The notes beneath the pieces were generated by a model. That model saw only the letters and a program-made list of their open reading frames with translations. It made no database searches and had not been told where the DNA came from. A stretch of 64,000 nucleotides of DNA, from positions 620,001 to 684,000 of the forward strand of contig CBDDAE010000001.1 in NCBI GenBank assembly GCA_965224795.1, given 5' to 3'. Of this stretch, positions 1 to 9,185 are shown piece by piece (position 1 is the first letter of the stretch; each line of letters starts with the position of its first letter). Position numbers and translations under genes: made by a program. The stretch comes from NVTR01 sp036480115 (GTDB lineage: Bacteria > Pseudomonadota > Alphaproteobacteria > Rhodobacterales > Rhodobacteraceae).

Positions 1-173
1 TGACAGTCCAGCACCTTGCATATCTTGGCCAGCGTTTCAAAGCGCACGCCTTTGACCTTGCCTGATTTCAACAACGACACGTTCTGTTCGGTGATGCCAA
101 CATGCACCGCCAGCTCTTTTGAGCGCATTTTGCGTCGGGCCAACATGACATCAAGTGTAACGACAATTGCCAT
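1..173 (-). CDS. XRE-family HTH transcriptional regulator, partial
   Basis: The reverse strand opens with ATG at 173 and reads through the left edge, so the C-terminus is missing. The visible 57 residues are one small helix-turn-helix domain of the XRE/YozG type: 'RSKELAVHVGITEQNVS' is the HTH core and 'LAKICKVLDC' the following helix. Family members are 65-80 residues, so about three quarters is present. It lies 19 bases downstream of the DUF2975 membrane gene on the same strand, with a CAGGGGA ribosome site in the gap. This regulator/DUF2975 pairing is common in bacteria. The target is unknown; regulation of its own pair is an inference. Confidence 0.85.
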   Translation of the reverse strand, partial: MAIVVTLDVMLARRKMRSKELAVHVGITEQNVSLLKSGKVKGVRFETLAKICKVLDC

Positions 174-192
174 TTCTATTCCCCTGCCCCGG

Positions 193-741
193 TCATACGA
201 AACTGCGGTTTTCATCCGCCAGCTGCGCCGCTTGCGCCATGATATGCCCCACCGCCAGTATCGTTAATCCAATAGAGATTGCATAGATATCACCTTCATC
301 TAACGACACCGAAACATGGCGTTGGTCACTTGCTTCGTTCATCGACAGCAAAGCCGTCACCGCCAATTCGGACAACATGCCTACAGGCACCAAGATCATC
401 AACAGCCCCCCCATCATGCGCAAACGGGCACCAGCCTTTTGGGTAAATACGCCGTCCCGGCGAAACCCGTGAAACAGACGCCACGCAAAGAACAGCATGG
501 CCGCGCCTATCAGATTTGGGGCAAATCCCAATGCCATAGCGCCAGCTGTCTGGCCATTGCTCAGCCTGACTAGATTCTGAAAGCCATCAGCTAGTTGCGT
601 GCGCGCAAAATCCTGATCCATCACCGCCATAGCAAATACGACCCCGGTTGCCGCCAACAATAGAATCAGTGCCGTTGCGATTGTTATCTCTCCGATCAAG
701 GCCAGTCTTTTGACTTTGCCGGTGGTATCCGTTGTGTGCAT
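193..741 (-). CDS. DUF2975 family membrane protein
   Basis: The product has 182 residues with four hydrophobic stretches, near residues 13-40, 67-91, 107-133 and 150-172, which predict a four-helix inner-membrane protein. Its length and its pairing with a downstream YozG-like HTH gene match the DUF2975 family. The family has no proven function, and membrane-linked control of the partner regulator is only a guess. The region upstream (742-847) is very AT-rich and probably carries promoters for this gene and for the divergent gene at 848. Confidence 0.75.
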   Translation of the reverse strand: MHTTDTTGKVKRLALIGEITIATALILLLAATGVVFAMAVMDQDFARTQLADGFQNLVRLSNGQTAGAMALGFAPNLIGAAMLFFAWRLFHGFRRDGVFTQKAGARLRMMGGLLMILVPVGMLSELAVTALLSMNEASDQRHVSVSLDEGDIYAISIGLTILAVGHIMAQAAQLADENRSFV

Positions 742-847
742 GGTATTTCCCAGTTTAAAATTAAAACTTGATTTAATTATCGTAAAACAATAATAAATGC
801 AATCAATATAACCTATTCAACTTAACTTATAACAAATGAGGTAACGA

Positions 848-1456
848 ATGGAACAGCGGGTATTAATATTATCAGCCGCAATCGTCGCAGGCTTTGCATT
901 GCAATCACGCGCTCAGGATCGGTGGGACGGTTACTATGCCGGCATCAGCCTGGACGCAAAACACACACAGGGTTCGGTTGGCGGCAATGCCAACCACACC
1001 TATACTGACAAAACCGCCCTTGTTGGCCTGTATGCCGGGCGTAACTTTGTTAGTTCTTCGGGTTTCGTATGGGGGCCAGAAATATCTCTGGCGCCCTTTG
1101 ATCTGTCGGGCAGCAGGACAGACGCGGCCAATGGAACATCAAATATCAGCGGTGGGGTTTTGATCACGCCAAAGATACGGGCCGGTTTTGCAACGGATAA
1201 AGCGCTATATTACGCCACCCTTGGCTATGGGTTTAGCGATGCCGGAATTAAACCGGCAGGTGCCACGGGCAAAGACTGGAATCGGGGCCTGGCCTACGGG
1301 GTTGGCGCAGAATTCGCCCTAGGTGAAAGATGGTCAACGCGAGTTGAGTTCAGCCGGTATGATTTGGGCGGGCGCAGCTATAGCTTTGGCGGCAGCAGTG
1401 AGAAAACCAACCTGAAATCAGATGTTATCACCCTTGGCATAAGCAGAAAATTCTAG
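848..1456 (+). CDS. Outer-membrane beta-barrel protein, OmpA-like/porin family
   Basis: A 202-residue exported protein with a signal peptide (about residues 1-22, ending in 'SRAQ') followed by alternating strands typical of small eight-stranded barrels. The chain ends in phenylalanine ('LGISRKF'), the usual C-terminal signal for outer-membrane insertion by the BAM complex. Glycine/aromatic patches such as 'GYYAGISLD' and 'RVEFSRYDLG' recur as in the OMP_b-brl domain. The start has a GAGGTAACG ribosome site. The stop codon abuts the ATG of the lipoprotein gene, so the two are probably co-transcribed. The ligand or role is not evident. Confidence 0.8.
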   Translation: MEQRVLILSAAIVAGFALQSRAQDRWDGYYAGISLDAKHTQGSVGGNANHTYTDKTALVGLYAGRNFVSSSGFVWGPEISLAPFDLSGSRTDAANGTSNISGGVLITPKIRAGFATDKALYYATLGYGFSDAGIKPAGATGKDWNRGLAYGVGAEFALGERWSTRVEFSRYDLGGRSYSFGGSSEKTNLKSDVITLGISRKF

Positions 1457-2029
1457 ATGATTAGGTTTGGAAAAGTACTAACCGTGCTTACAGCACTTGG
1501 TTTGGCGGGCTGCAGTGGTGCCCCTTTGGGTATGGATGCGGCCCGCCTTTCTAAGGTTGATCCGCTAACAACTGACCCTGTCGCTTTGCGTTTTGCGGTT
1601 GAATTGCCGGCCAACCTGCAAACGGTTGGCGGACAAATTCAGGTCACCGGTAAGCTGGATTTTGCGCCGGGGTTGGCCGGCGAAACCTATCACATTGCTT
1701 TTGAGCAAATTCCCAACGGACCGGCGGAACAAAGGTTGGCGCAAGACGTGAAGCCGGGTCACCATATTCTGGCTTTTCGCATTGCCCCTACGGATCTGGC
1801 CGACTTTCAGGAATTTCGCGGCAGGGCGCTGGCGGCGGACCGCGGCGGCTCAATCTCGGTGGCCGCCGTACCCTGCCGAATTGGCACACAAGAACCGGAC
1901 AAATTGCCGATGGCAGTCTACCTACTGGCCGCGGAAATTACGGATTACGCTGGTATGTTCAAAAACCGTGACATCAGGGGCAAACTAGGGTTGACCGATC
2001 CACAGGAAATAGCGCGCTGCAAGCCATAA
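1457..2029 (+). CDS. Putative lipoprotein of unknown function
   Basis: A 190-residue protein starting on the base after the stop of the upstream barrel gene. The N-terminus is a lipoprotein signal with the lipobox 'LAGC' at about residues 16-19, so the mature protein should be lipid-anchored in the envelope. The remainder is soluble and beta-rich, and I recognise no family. The tight spacing suggests it works with, or is made alongside, the outer-membrane barrel protein. Two further cysteines lie near 'AVPCRIG' and the C-terminal 'ARCKP'. Confidence 0.7.
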   Translation: MIRFGKVLTVLTALGLAGCSGAPLGMDAARLSKVDPLTTDPVALRFAVELPANLQTVGGQIQVTGKLDFAPGLAGETYHIAFEQIPNGPAEQRLAQDVKPGHHILAFRIAPTDLADFQEFRGRALAADRGGSISVAAVPCRIGTQEPDKLPMAVYLLAAEITDYAGMFKNRDIRGKLGLTDPQEIARCKP

Positions 2030-2404
2030 TATCGAACCAGTACTAGGTGCCCTGTGGCAGGTTGTGGCACCAACCCTGTTGATGAACCCCTACTGCTGGG
2101 TGGCCCCTGACTTTGAACAGGTGCATCTGCTGACCCGAATTAATTCAAATGCTGCTATGAAGCATTCATTTAACCACGCTGCCGTCAAGTGGACATACAG
2201 AAAATGATGATTTGGTATAATCGTTTACTATCAACTTATTACCGCCAAATCCTCACTAAGAGTATTTGGTTTTTGACGCCAATAACAATAATTTTCTGTC
2301 ATTTTTCAGAATTCAGCCATAGCTTTTCAGTTTCAATATAAAAATGAAAAGTTGCGAATTGGGCAATGTCCCAAAAATCGTAATCTATAATTGGGAGATT
2401 AATT
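2030..2404. other. Intergenic region upstream of the tct operon
   Basis: 375 bases without a convincing gene. The first 120 bases are of ordinary composition and contain the inverted pair GGTGCC/GGCACC (about 2047-2072). The rest is strongly AT-rich, as expected for the promoter region of the tctC gene. A terminator-like hairpin is listed separately at 2245-2274. A GGGAG ribosome site for tctC lies at 2393-2397. Confidence 0.6.
2245..2274 (+). terminator. Candidate Rho-independent terminator
   Basis: The arms CCAAATCCTC (2245-2254) and GAGTATTTGG (2260-2269) pair with one mismatch around a five-base loop and are followed by five T residues. It would end transcription of the barrel/lipoprotein pair, 216 bases after the lipoprotein stop, or act as a leader hairpin before tctC. 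The stem is AT-rich and has a mismatch, so confidence is modest. Confidence 0.4.
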
Positions 2405-3352
2405 GTGTTCGTGAAACAACTTCTTGCTGGTATTGCATTATCAGTTGGCCTGTCAGGCGCTGCGCTTGCCCAGGACTATCCTTCAAAAGCTATTACCATC
2501 GTTGTGCCTTCTAAAGCGGGTGGCTCAACAGACCGAACAGCGCGGCTGTTCACCGAATTGGCCGAGAAGAACTATGACGGCTTTGAGTTCGTAATCAAAA
2601 ACGTTCCCGGTTCTGGCGGACAAAAAGGTTTTGAATCCATCGCAAGGGCCAAGGCTGATGGCTATACAATTGGTCTGGTGTTTACACCTCAATTGGTTGC
2701 CCACGTCGTTTCGGGCCGCGCCCAGTACACGTTGGACAGTTTTCACATCATGGGCAACGTAGCTCAGGATCCAGCAATCGTTGCTGTGCCTAAAGATAGT
2801 GCAATTAACAACCTGCAAGATCTGAAGGATGCAGCCGCTGCAGACGCACTTACCGTGGCAGTGAATGGTATTGGCTCGGATGACTTTTTGGCCGCTAAAT
2901 CATTTGAAAGCGCCACCGGGGTAACTTTCAACCTGCTGCCAACCAACGGATCAACCGAGCAAAAAGCCGGTGTTCTGGGCGGGCATTTTGATGCTGCCTT
3001 CATGAACCTGTCGCAAATGATCAAACAGCACGCGGCGGGGGATGCAAAAATCATCGCCGTCCTGTCTGAAGAGCGCGACAGCAATATGCCGGAAATGAGC
3101 ACAGGTGGTGAGCAGGGTATCGAAGTTCTGATGCGTGCCACACGTGGATTTGTCGCCCCAGCTGGGGTTGATGCTGCCATCCAGGAACAACTGGACACTA
3201 TGCTTGCCGAGATTATGGCCAGTGAAGAATTCCAGGCCAATGCGTCGACAGGTTCTATCTTTCTGTTACCGCAATCTGGTCCTGACTACCTTTCCTACCT
3301 GCAAGGATTGCAGGCGGAAACTCAGGCTGTATTTGACGCAGCACCCTGGTAA
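2405..3352 (+). CDS. tctC: Tripartite tricarboxylate transporter substrate-binding protein (TctC/Bug)
   Basis: A 315-residue periplasmic solute-binding protein. A signal peptide covers about residues 1-22 (cut after 'GAALA'), followed by the family hallmark 'YPSKAITIVVPSKAGGSTD', where the loop after the first strand contacts the carboxylate ligand. It captures an organic acid and delivers it to the TctA/TctB membrane part encoded directly downstream. The start is GTG, set by GGGAG seven bases upstream; a second in-frame GTG lies two codons later. The stop overlaps the tctB start by one base. The substrate cannot be read from sequence. Confidence 0.9.
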   Translation: MFVKQLLAGIALSVGLSGAALAQDYPSKAITIVVPSKAGGSTDRTARLFTELAEKNYDGFEFVIKNVPGSGGQKGFESIARAKADGYTIGLVFTPQLVAHVVSGRAQYTLDSFHIMGNVAQDPAIVAVPKDSAINNLQDLKDAAAADALTVAVNGIGSDDFLAAKSFESATGVTFNLLPTNGSTEQKAGVLGGHFDAAFMNLSQMIKQHAAGDAKIIAVLSEERDSNMPEMSTGGEQGIEVLMRATRGFVAPAGVDAAIQEQLDTMLAEIMASEEFQANASTGSIFLLPQSGPDYLSYLQGLQAETQAVFDAAPW

Positions 3353-3795
3353 TGACCAAAAAAAATGTTGATCGCGCAGTTCTGGCGCTGTTCATCTTAA
3401 TGGCTGTGCTGCTTTACGGTAGCACAGCCAATTACACGGGAATTGCCTTAAAAACTTCGGCGAAATACGTGCAGTTCCTTTCAGTTTTCATTGGCGTATT
3501 AGCCCTTGGTCAGCTGGCATTCAGCCTATTGGTTGACAGATCCACCAACAAAATGGTGTTGACCCATAATTTCGGACGGTTTGCCGCGCTTTTGATCGGC
3601 CTGATCATCTTTGCATCGGTCTTTGAAACCCTTGGGTTTTTCATTCCTGCCGCAATCTTCATTCCGGTTATGGCCTACATTCTGGGATATCGCCGCCTTG
3701 GGACGATCGCACTTACCACAGTGGGGGTTTTGCTGTTCGTGTACCTGGTTTTTGTGCAACTTTTATCGGTCGGCCTGCCCGGCTTTAACTTTTAG
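3352..3795 (+). CDS. tctB: Tripartite tricarboxylate transporter small membrane subunit (TctB)
   Basis: A 147-residue protein with four predicted membrane helices, about residues 8-23, 38-60, 73-105 (two close segments) and 118-140. The length and topology are those of TctB, the small poorly conserved subunit that pairs with TctA. Its ATG overlaps the tctC stop (TAATG), indicating translational coupling, and tctA starts 14 bases downstream. Assignment rests on position and topology more than on motifs. Confidence 0.85.
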   Translation: MTKKNVDRAVLALFILMAVLLYGSTANYTGIALKTSAKYVQFLSVFIGVLALGQLAFSLLVDRSTNKMVLTHNFGRFAALLIGLIIFASVFETLGFFIPAAIFIPVMAYILGYRRLGTIALTTVGVLLFVYLVFVQLLSVGLPGFNF

Positions 3796-3809
3796 CGGGC
3801 GGTTCAGAC

Positions 3810-5297
3810 ATGGAATATCTTGCGATAGTTTTTAACTTTAACGCCCTGATGACCATTGCTATTGGCACCATCGCCGGCGTGGCCATCGGTGGCATGCCCG
3901 GGCTGACCGCAACAATGGCTGTTGGCCTGCTGGTGCCTTTTACTTTCACCATGGATCCGACGGCGGGCCTTATGCTGCTGGGCGGAATTTATTGCGGTGC
4001 TATGTATGGCGGCTCAATCCCGGCGATCCTGCTAAATACACCTGGCACACCTGCCGCCGTTGCTACCGCCATTGAAGGCTATCCAATGAGTCAAAAGGGC
4101 CGCGGTGCTTTGGCGCTGAAGGTCTCAGTTATTGCTTCATTTGTCGGCGGAACCTTTTCGATTTTCATATTACTATTGTTTGCGCCGGTACTGGCGCGAC
4201 AGGCCCTGCATTTTGGCCCCCCTGAGAATTTTCTTTTGGCATTGATGGGGCTGGCCGGGATCATATCGATCGCCGACGAAAACAGTTCTTTGGTCAAAGC
4301 TTTGATTGCCGGCCTGTTGGGCATGATCATCGCGGTGATTGGCACCGACGATATGTCCGGCAGCCTGCGATATACCCTGGGCATGATTGAATTGATCGAC
4401 GGCATTGATTTTATGCCGGCGCTGATTGGTCTGTTTTCGATGATCCAGATGCTGGAATTGGCCGGTGCGCGCAATACCGGCAAAATCGATACGTCCTTTA
4501 TGGAAACCGCGGGTAAGAAAGAACCGATGCCCAAGGGTATCAGCAAACATATCGCACTTGGATCGGGAACAGGCACATTGATTGGTGTGTTACCCGGCGA
4601 AGGCGCTACAATCGCCGCCTTTATTTCATACAATTTCTCAAAGCGAATTTCCAAATTCAAAGACACATTCGGCAAAGGCAACCCGGAAGGCATTGCCGCG
4701 GCTGAGGCCGGCAATAATGGCTGTGTCGGGGGCTCACTTGTACCCACGCTGACATTGGGCATTCCCGGCAATTCAGTGGCTGCCGCCCTGATGGGGGCGT
4801 TTATTATCCATGGCATGATCCCCGGGCCGGAACTGTTTAACGAATATGCCGACCGGACCTATCCGTTCATTATCTCAATGTTTGTGGCCAATGGCGTGTT
4901 TCTGGTCGTCGGCCTGGCCTTTGCACCCTATCTGGCCCGCATCGCGCTAATACCCCCCGCTATCATGGTTCCGGTGGTCTGTGCGTTTGCTGTTTTGGGC
5001 TCATACGCATTGAACAATGCGATTTTTGACATCTATATGATGATCTCTTTTGCGCTGTTTGGGTTGATATTGAAAAAGCTTGGATTCTCGCTGGAGGCGT
5101 TGATTCTAGGGCTTATTTTAGGACCGATTGCCGAGAGCGGATTTTCCCAGGGGATGATCATTGGTAAAGGCTCGCCGTGGATTTTCTTTGACAGTTCCAT
5201 CGCCAAGGTTATGTGGGTAATCATACTGGTTCTGCTGCTACCGCCACTTTATTCCTATTATAAGCTGGTGACTGGCAAGAAAGAGCAGCCGACATAG
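3810..5297 (+). CDS. tctA: Tripartite tricarboxylate transporter large membrane subunit (TctA)
   Basis: A 495-residue multi-spanning protein of about 10-12 helices, the usual TctA length. The N-terminal block 'GGMPGLTATMAVGLLVPFTF' and the later 'PGTPAAVATAIEGYPM' are family signatures lining the transport path. A second glycine-rich repeat, 'GVLPGEGATIAAFISY', occurs at about residue 255. Together with TctB it forms the secondary transporter that receives substrate from TctC and imports it with cations. The next gene starts 15 bases downstream and may share the transcript. Confidence 0.93.
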   Translation: MEYLAIVFNFNALMTIAIGTIAGVAIGGMPGLTATMAVGLLVPFTFTMDPTAGLMLLGGIYCGAMYGGSIPAILLNTPGTPAAVATAIEGYPMSQKGRGALALKVSVIASFVGGTFSIFILLLFAPVLARQALHFGPPENFLLALMGLAGIISIADENSSLVKALIAGLLGMIIAVIGTDDMSGSLRYTLGMIELIDGIDFMPALIGLFSMIQMLELAGARNTGKIDTSFMETAGKKEPMPKGISKHIALGSGTGTLIGVLPGEGATIAAFISYNFSKRISKFKDTFGKGNPEGIAAAEAGNNGCVGGSLVPTLTLGIPGNSVAAALMGAFIIHGMIPGPELFNEYADRTYPFIISMFVANGVFLVVGLAFAPYLARIALIPPAIMVPVVCAFAVLGSYALNNAIFDIYMMISFALFGLILKKLGFSLEALILGLILGPIAESGFSQGMIIGKGSPWIFFDSSIAKVMWVIILVLLLPPLYSYYKLVTGKKEQPT

Positions 5298-5312
5298 ATC
5301 AAGGGAAACACT

Positions 5313-7523
5313 GTGCAAAAACTTGGGCTGATACTTTTATTACTGGCCCCGGCCGCCTTTGCACAAGAGCGCGCGCCAAACCACCTGCTGGGGGAAGACA
5401 GCCCCTATTTGATCCAGCACCTGTACAACCCGGTTGACTGGTATCCCTGGGGGGATGAGGCCCTGCAAAAGGCCCGCGATGAAGATAAGCTGATCTTTCT
5501 GTCCGTCGGCTATTCCGCCTGTCACTGGTGCCATGTGATGGAAGAAGAAAGCTTTGAGAACGACGCCATCGCCGCCTATCTGAACGAACATTACGTGTCG
5601 ATCAAAGTAGACCGCGAACGCCGCCCTGATCTGGATGAACAGTTTCTATTGGCCACACAGGCCTTGACCGGTAGCGGCGGCTGGCCCAATTCGGTGTTCC
5701 TGACCCCTGGCGGTGATCCATTCCACGCCGGCACCTATTTTCCCCCGGCGGAATTTCAAGCCGTTTTGCGCCAGGTGGTTGATCTGCGCCTGCGCGAACC
5801 GGAAACCATAGAAATTGAGGGCCAGCGCCTGACAGAGATGCTGACGAATTACCTAACCCGTAAAGCCGAAGCGCAGGAACTGACGCCGGAACTGATCAAT
5901 GAATTTGCCCTCTCGGTGTTGCCGGATGTCGATTTTTTCTATGGTGGCATTGGGGTTACGTCAAAATTCCCGCGCGAGCCGCTGTTTTTGTTCCTGCTGG
6001 ATCAGGCCGAACGAACCGGCAACACCGAACTGTTGGAAGCGGTCACAACCATGTTGGATGGTATGATTATTGGTGGCATCCATGATCAGGTTGGCGGTGG
6101 ATTTCATCGCTATGCCGTTGATCCCCAATGGCATGTGCCGCATTTTGAAAAGATGCTGTACACTCAGGCGTTGACCGGGCGTCTGTTGGTGCGGGCCTGG
6201 CAAGCCACCGGCAAACCGGCCTACCGCCGCGCTGCAGAGCGGCTGTTTACCTATGTTTTGCGCGATATGCGTGACGATAAAGGCGGGTTTTTTGCAGCAC
6301 AGGATGCAGATTCCAACAACGCCGATGGCGAATACCTAGAGGGTGCGTTTTACACCTGGACACCAGCAGACCTGAATAGTCTTACCCAAAGCGCCAGCTT
6401 TCTGGCCGATACGTTTCAAATAACCCAGGATGGTGAACTGGACGGGGCGAATGTTTTGAACATGCCGGATTTTGCCGATGTTTTGGCCGATAGCGAAGGC
6501 TTGGATGAGGGCGGGTTTTACGCGCGATTGGACCCATTGTTGGAACAAATGCGCCTGACACGGGCGGCGCGCGCGGCCCCGTTTGCTGACGAAAAAATCG
6601 TAGCTGCCTGGAACGGTGTCATGATCGCAACCCTGGCCGAGGCCGCCCATACATTTGATGAACCTGGCTACTTTAATTTGGCCGAACAAGCCGCTGTTTT
6701 TATATTGGAAAACATGAAATCGGATGATGGTTTTTTTCGGATATTTTTCGACTCAAACGCCCATGTTGACGGGCAGTTGTCAGACTATGCATCGCTGGGG
6801 CTGGCCTTTGTTGCCCTGCATGATTATTCCCCCGATCCGGCAAAACAGCTGTTCTGGCTGCAACAGGCCCAGGAACTGGCCGATGCCATCCGTGCCAAAT
6901 TTGGGGCCGCCGGGGATGGTTTTCGTATGACGGCGAAACAGGACGGCATCAGTACAATCATCCCGGTTGAAGACGGAGAAATTGCATCTGGAAATGCCAT
7001 GGCGCTGGATTTGTTCGCACGACTTGCCAAACGTAGCGAGAACCCGGAACTGACTTTAGAAGCAACCCGACTGGCGGCGGCATTATCGGGCCATGCCGCT
7101 GAAATCCCGCGGCAAAGGGCGGCAATCCTAACCGCTTCACAGGATTTGCAATTTGGTGAGATCGGACCCGTGCGCTATGTGGCAAACGGGGCTGTTCGCG
7201 TGGAAATGGACATCAACCGCAATGCGGGCCTTGTGGAGCTGAATATTGATGTCGCCGATGGCTGGCATATCAACGCCCATGAACCGTTGGAAGATTTTTA
7301 CATTCCGATGGAGCTGACAATCGCAGATAGCCCCATCGCCCCCGCCGATTACCCGGACCCGACCATTAAAACACTGGGCTTTAACAGCAAACCACTGGCG
7401 CTATATGAGGGTCAAATATCCCTGTCTGGCCCTATCGAAACCGGACAGATATCGCTGACTTTACAGGCTTGCAGCGATGAAATTTGCCTGCAGCCGGCCG
7501 AGCTTGTTTTCCAGATTTGGTAG
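5313..7523 (+). CDS. Exported DUF255 thioredoxin-like protein with C-terminal DsbD-alpha-like domain
   Basis: A 736-residue protein with a GTG start preceded by AAGGGA. Residues 1-17 look like a signal peptide (cut near 'AFAQ'). Residues 20-180 are the DUF255 thioredoxin-like domain with 'SACHWCHVMEE', a C70-x-x-C73 pair, followed by the alpha/alpha toroid region typical of YyaL/SPATA20 proteins. From about residue 627 the sequence changes to a beta-rich segment with 'GWHINAHEP' and 'QACSDEICLQP' (C720, C725), which resembles the N-terminal alpha domain of DsbD. YyaL relatives are usually cytosolic and lack this tail. A periplasmic thiol redox role is inferred. It sits 15 bases after tctA. 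Confidence 0.8.
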   Translation: MQKLGLILLLLAPAAFAQERAPNHLLGEDSPYLIQHLYNPVDWYPWGDEALQKARDEDKLIFLSVGYSACHWCHVMEEESFENDAIAAYLNEHYVSIKVDRERRPDLDEQFLLATQALTGSGGWPNSVFLTPGGDPFHAGTYFPPAEFQAVLRQVVDLRLREPETIEIEGQRLTEMLTNYLTRKAEAQELTPELINEFALSVLPDVDFFYGGIGVTSKFPREPLFLFLLDQAERTGNTELLEAVTTMLDGMIIGGIHDQVGGGFHRYAVDPQWHVPHFEKMLYTQALTGRLLVRAWQATGKPAYRRAAERLFTYVLRDMRDDKGGFFAAQDADSNNADGEYLEGAFYTWTPADLNSLTQSASFLADTFQITQDGELDGANVLNMPDFADVLADSEGLDEGGFYARLDPLLEQMRLTRAARAAPFADEKIVAAWNGVMIATLAEAAHTFDEPGYFNLAEQAAVFILENMKSDDGFFRIFFDSNAHVDGQLSDYASLGLAFVALHDYSPDPAKQLFWLQQAQELADAIRAKFGAAGDGFRMTAKQDGISTIIPVEDGEIASGNAMALDLFARLAKRSENPELTLEATRLAAALSGHAAEIPRQRAAILTASQDLQFGEIGPVRYVANGAVRVEMDINRNAGLVELNIDVADGWHINAHEPLEDFYIPMELTIADSPIAPADYPDPTIKTLGFNSKPLALYEGQISLSGPIETGQISLTLQACSDEICLQPAELVFQIW

Positions 7524-7542
7524 CTCGGCATTGTGTGGTTAC

Positions 7543-9051
7543 TTAATTCTCAATCGTTAGCTGGATAACATTAACCGTGATGTACGGCTTGCTCCCGCGG
7601 TTCAGCACCACACTTTCCAAAGCTTTGGCTGACGGGTCGATTTGCAAAGCTAATTTCAACATTTTTTCCAAGTTTTCACTTCCCTGCGCGATCAGAACCG
7701 GGTCCAGCACCAACGCCCTGCCGGTTTTCGTGTGCCCGGTCATAAATTGAAAATGATGTTTGGGCCCGCTTAGCACCCGGACTGGCCACTTTCCCTGCAT
7801 AGCCCCGGACATAAACCCGGCGCTGATCCAGGTATTTGCAGCTATTAAGTCAATGTTTTCCAGATCACCCCGTTCCATTAGCTGCTGGTACAATGGGTTA
7901 TAATCAAACATATCCGCCGTTTGGTCCCAGGCCGGGGGGCTGTCCGAATAACGGCCCAAAAACCCGGTAACAGAATGCAGTGAGAAAACGAACAAAAGCA
8001 CAATAACCGGGGCTGCAAAACCGATTAAATACCGACGGGTTCTGCGCAGATTCATCGGGGAAGCATGCGACAGCATAGCGCCGATCAACGGCAATGCGAA
8101 AATCCATCCCGGCATGGTCCAGTGGGGAAAACTTTTTGCGCTAAGCAAGTAGACGATATTGAACGCTATGATAGGCCCAAATGCAATCAGGGCAAGCAAC
8201 AGTCGTTCAGCCTGATCGGAACGCAAACCCCGCCAAAGCGCAACTGCGGCCATAACGATTACCGGTGGCAACAAGTACAACACCTGCCCTACCAGCATAA
8301 GTGTCAGGTTTTCAGGATGCAGCCCCTTGCCCGTACGCCCACCATGAAACGAAAACGACGCCCAATCATTTTGAACGTTCCAAAGCAAAACCGGGGCCAG
8401 CCCGATCAACCCAATCAAGGCAGCTACGTAAGGTCCGGGCAGCCGAAACCAACGCCTGCCGACCGGCGAAATCAGCATGAAACTAAGTGTGGCAATAGGA
8501 ATAAACGCAGCCTGGTATTTTGACGCAAGCGCAACCGCCAACCCTGCCCCCATTAACACCCAATTGGTCATGGGTACCGGTTCCGATGACTTGGCAATCC
8601 GCACCAGCCACAACACGCAATACGCACTGCCCACGCCCAAGGGCCCATCGGGTAAAATAATCAAACCTGCCAGTAAAAACGCCGGTGTAGTGGCGTGTAG
8701 CAAAGCGGCCCAAAGCCCGGCACGGCTACCACCCAACTCGGACCCAATGGCGTAAATCAGCCAAGTTGTAATTGATCCATACAATAATGCCGGGGCCCGA
8801 AACACCAGCTGGTGTTCCACCCCGGTCAGATTGGCCGCAACGACGGGTGACCAGAATGCCAGCGGCGGGTGGTCAAAGAAGCTCCAGGAAAATTCGCGGG
8901 CAACGGCGATGGCATAAGCTTCATCCACCCCAAGTGGCGTGAAAGTGGCCAACAGACCCCGTACAAGCATCGACAGCGCAAGAATTCGCCACAGCATGCG
9001 TCGATCGTGCTGGTCATTTATTGTCGCCGGATCTGTAAGCCCTGTTATCAT
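7543..9051 (-). CDS. Glycosyltransferase family 39 (PMT_2/ArnT-like) membrane protein
   Basis: About 502 residues with roughly 11-12 membrane helices. The first periplasmic loop carries 'GVDEAYA' and 'FDHPPLAFW', the acidic and HPP motifs of polyprenyl-phosphate-dependent GT-C enzymes of the PMT_2 group. These move a sugar from an undecaprenyl-phosphate donor to a lipid or protein on the outer face of the inner membrane. The frame is open back to 9135, but that start would leave little room before hisB. ATG at 9051 follows GGGCAGG and begins just before the first helix, so I prefer it. Acceptor and sugar are unknown. It converges with the DUF255 gene. Confidence 0.8.
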   Translation of the reverse strand: MITGLTDPATINDQHDRRMLWRILALSMLVRGLLATFTPLGVDEAYAIAVAREFSWSFFDHPPLAFWSPVVAANLTGVEHQLVFRAPALLYGSITTWLIYAIGSELGGSRAGLWAALLHATTPAFLLAGLIILPDGPLGVGSAYCVLWLVRIAKSSEPVPMTNWVLMGAGLAVALASKYQAAFIPIATLSFMLISPVGRRWFRLPGPYVAALIGLIGLAPVLLWNVQNDWASFSFHGGRTGKGLHPENLTLMLVGQVLYLLPPVIVMAAVALWRGLRSDQAERLLLALIAFGPIIAFNIVYLLSAKSFPHWTMPGWIFALPLIGAMLSHASPMNLRRTRRYLIGFAAPVIVLLFVFSLHSVTGFLGRYSDSPPAWDQTADMFDYNPLYQQLMERGDLENIDLIAANTWISAGFMSGAMQGKWPVRVLSGPKHHFQFMTGHTKTGRALVLDPVLIAQGSENLEKMLKLALQIDPSAKALESVVLNRGSKPYITVNVIQLTIEN

Positions 9052-9185
9052 TGCCTGCCCAACCTTGTGTAGCCCACTTGGCACAAAGACACGCCCGGCA
9101 ACAATATCAAATCCTGTAACCCGCATGCTTGGCAATCAACCGCCCGTTATTCTATAAGGCAGGCGAATTCAGCCGGAGACGCAAC

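Noticed and set aside
2030..2208. Open frame after the lipoprotein gene encoding a plausible-looking peptide containing 'APTLLMNPYCWVAPDF'.
   Set aside because: It overlaps the lipoprotein end in another frame, has no start with a ribosome site and matches nothing I recognise; a decayed gene tail cannot be excluded.
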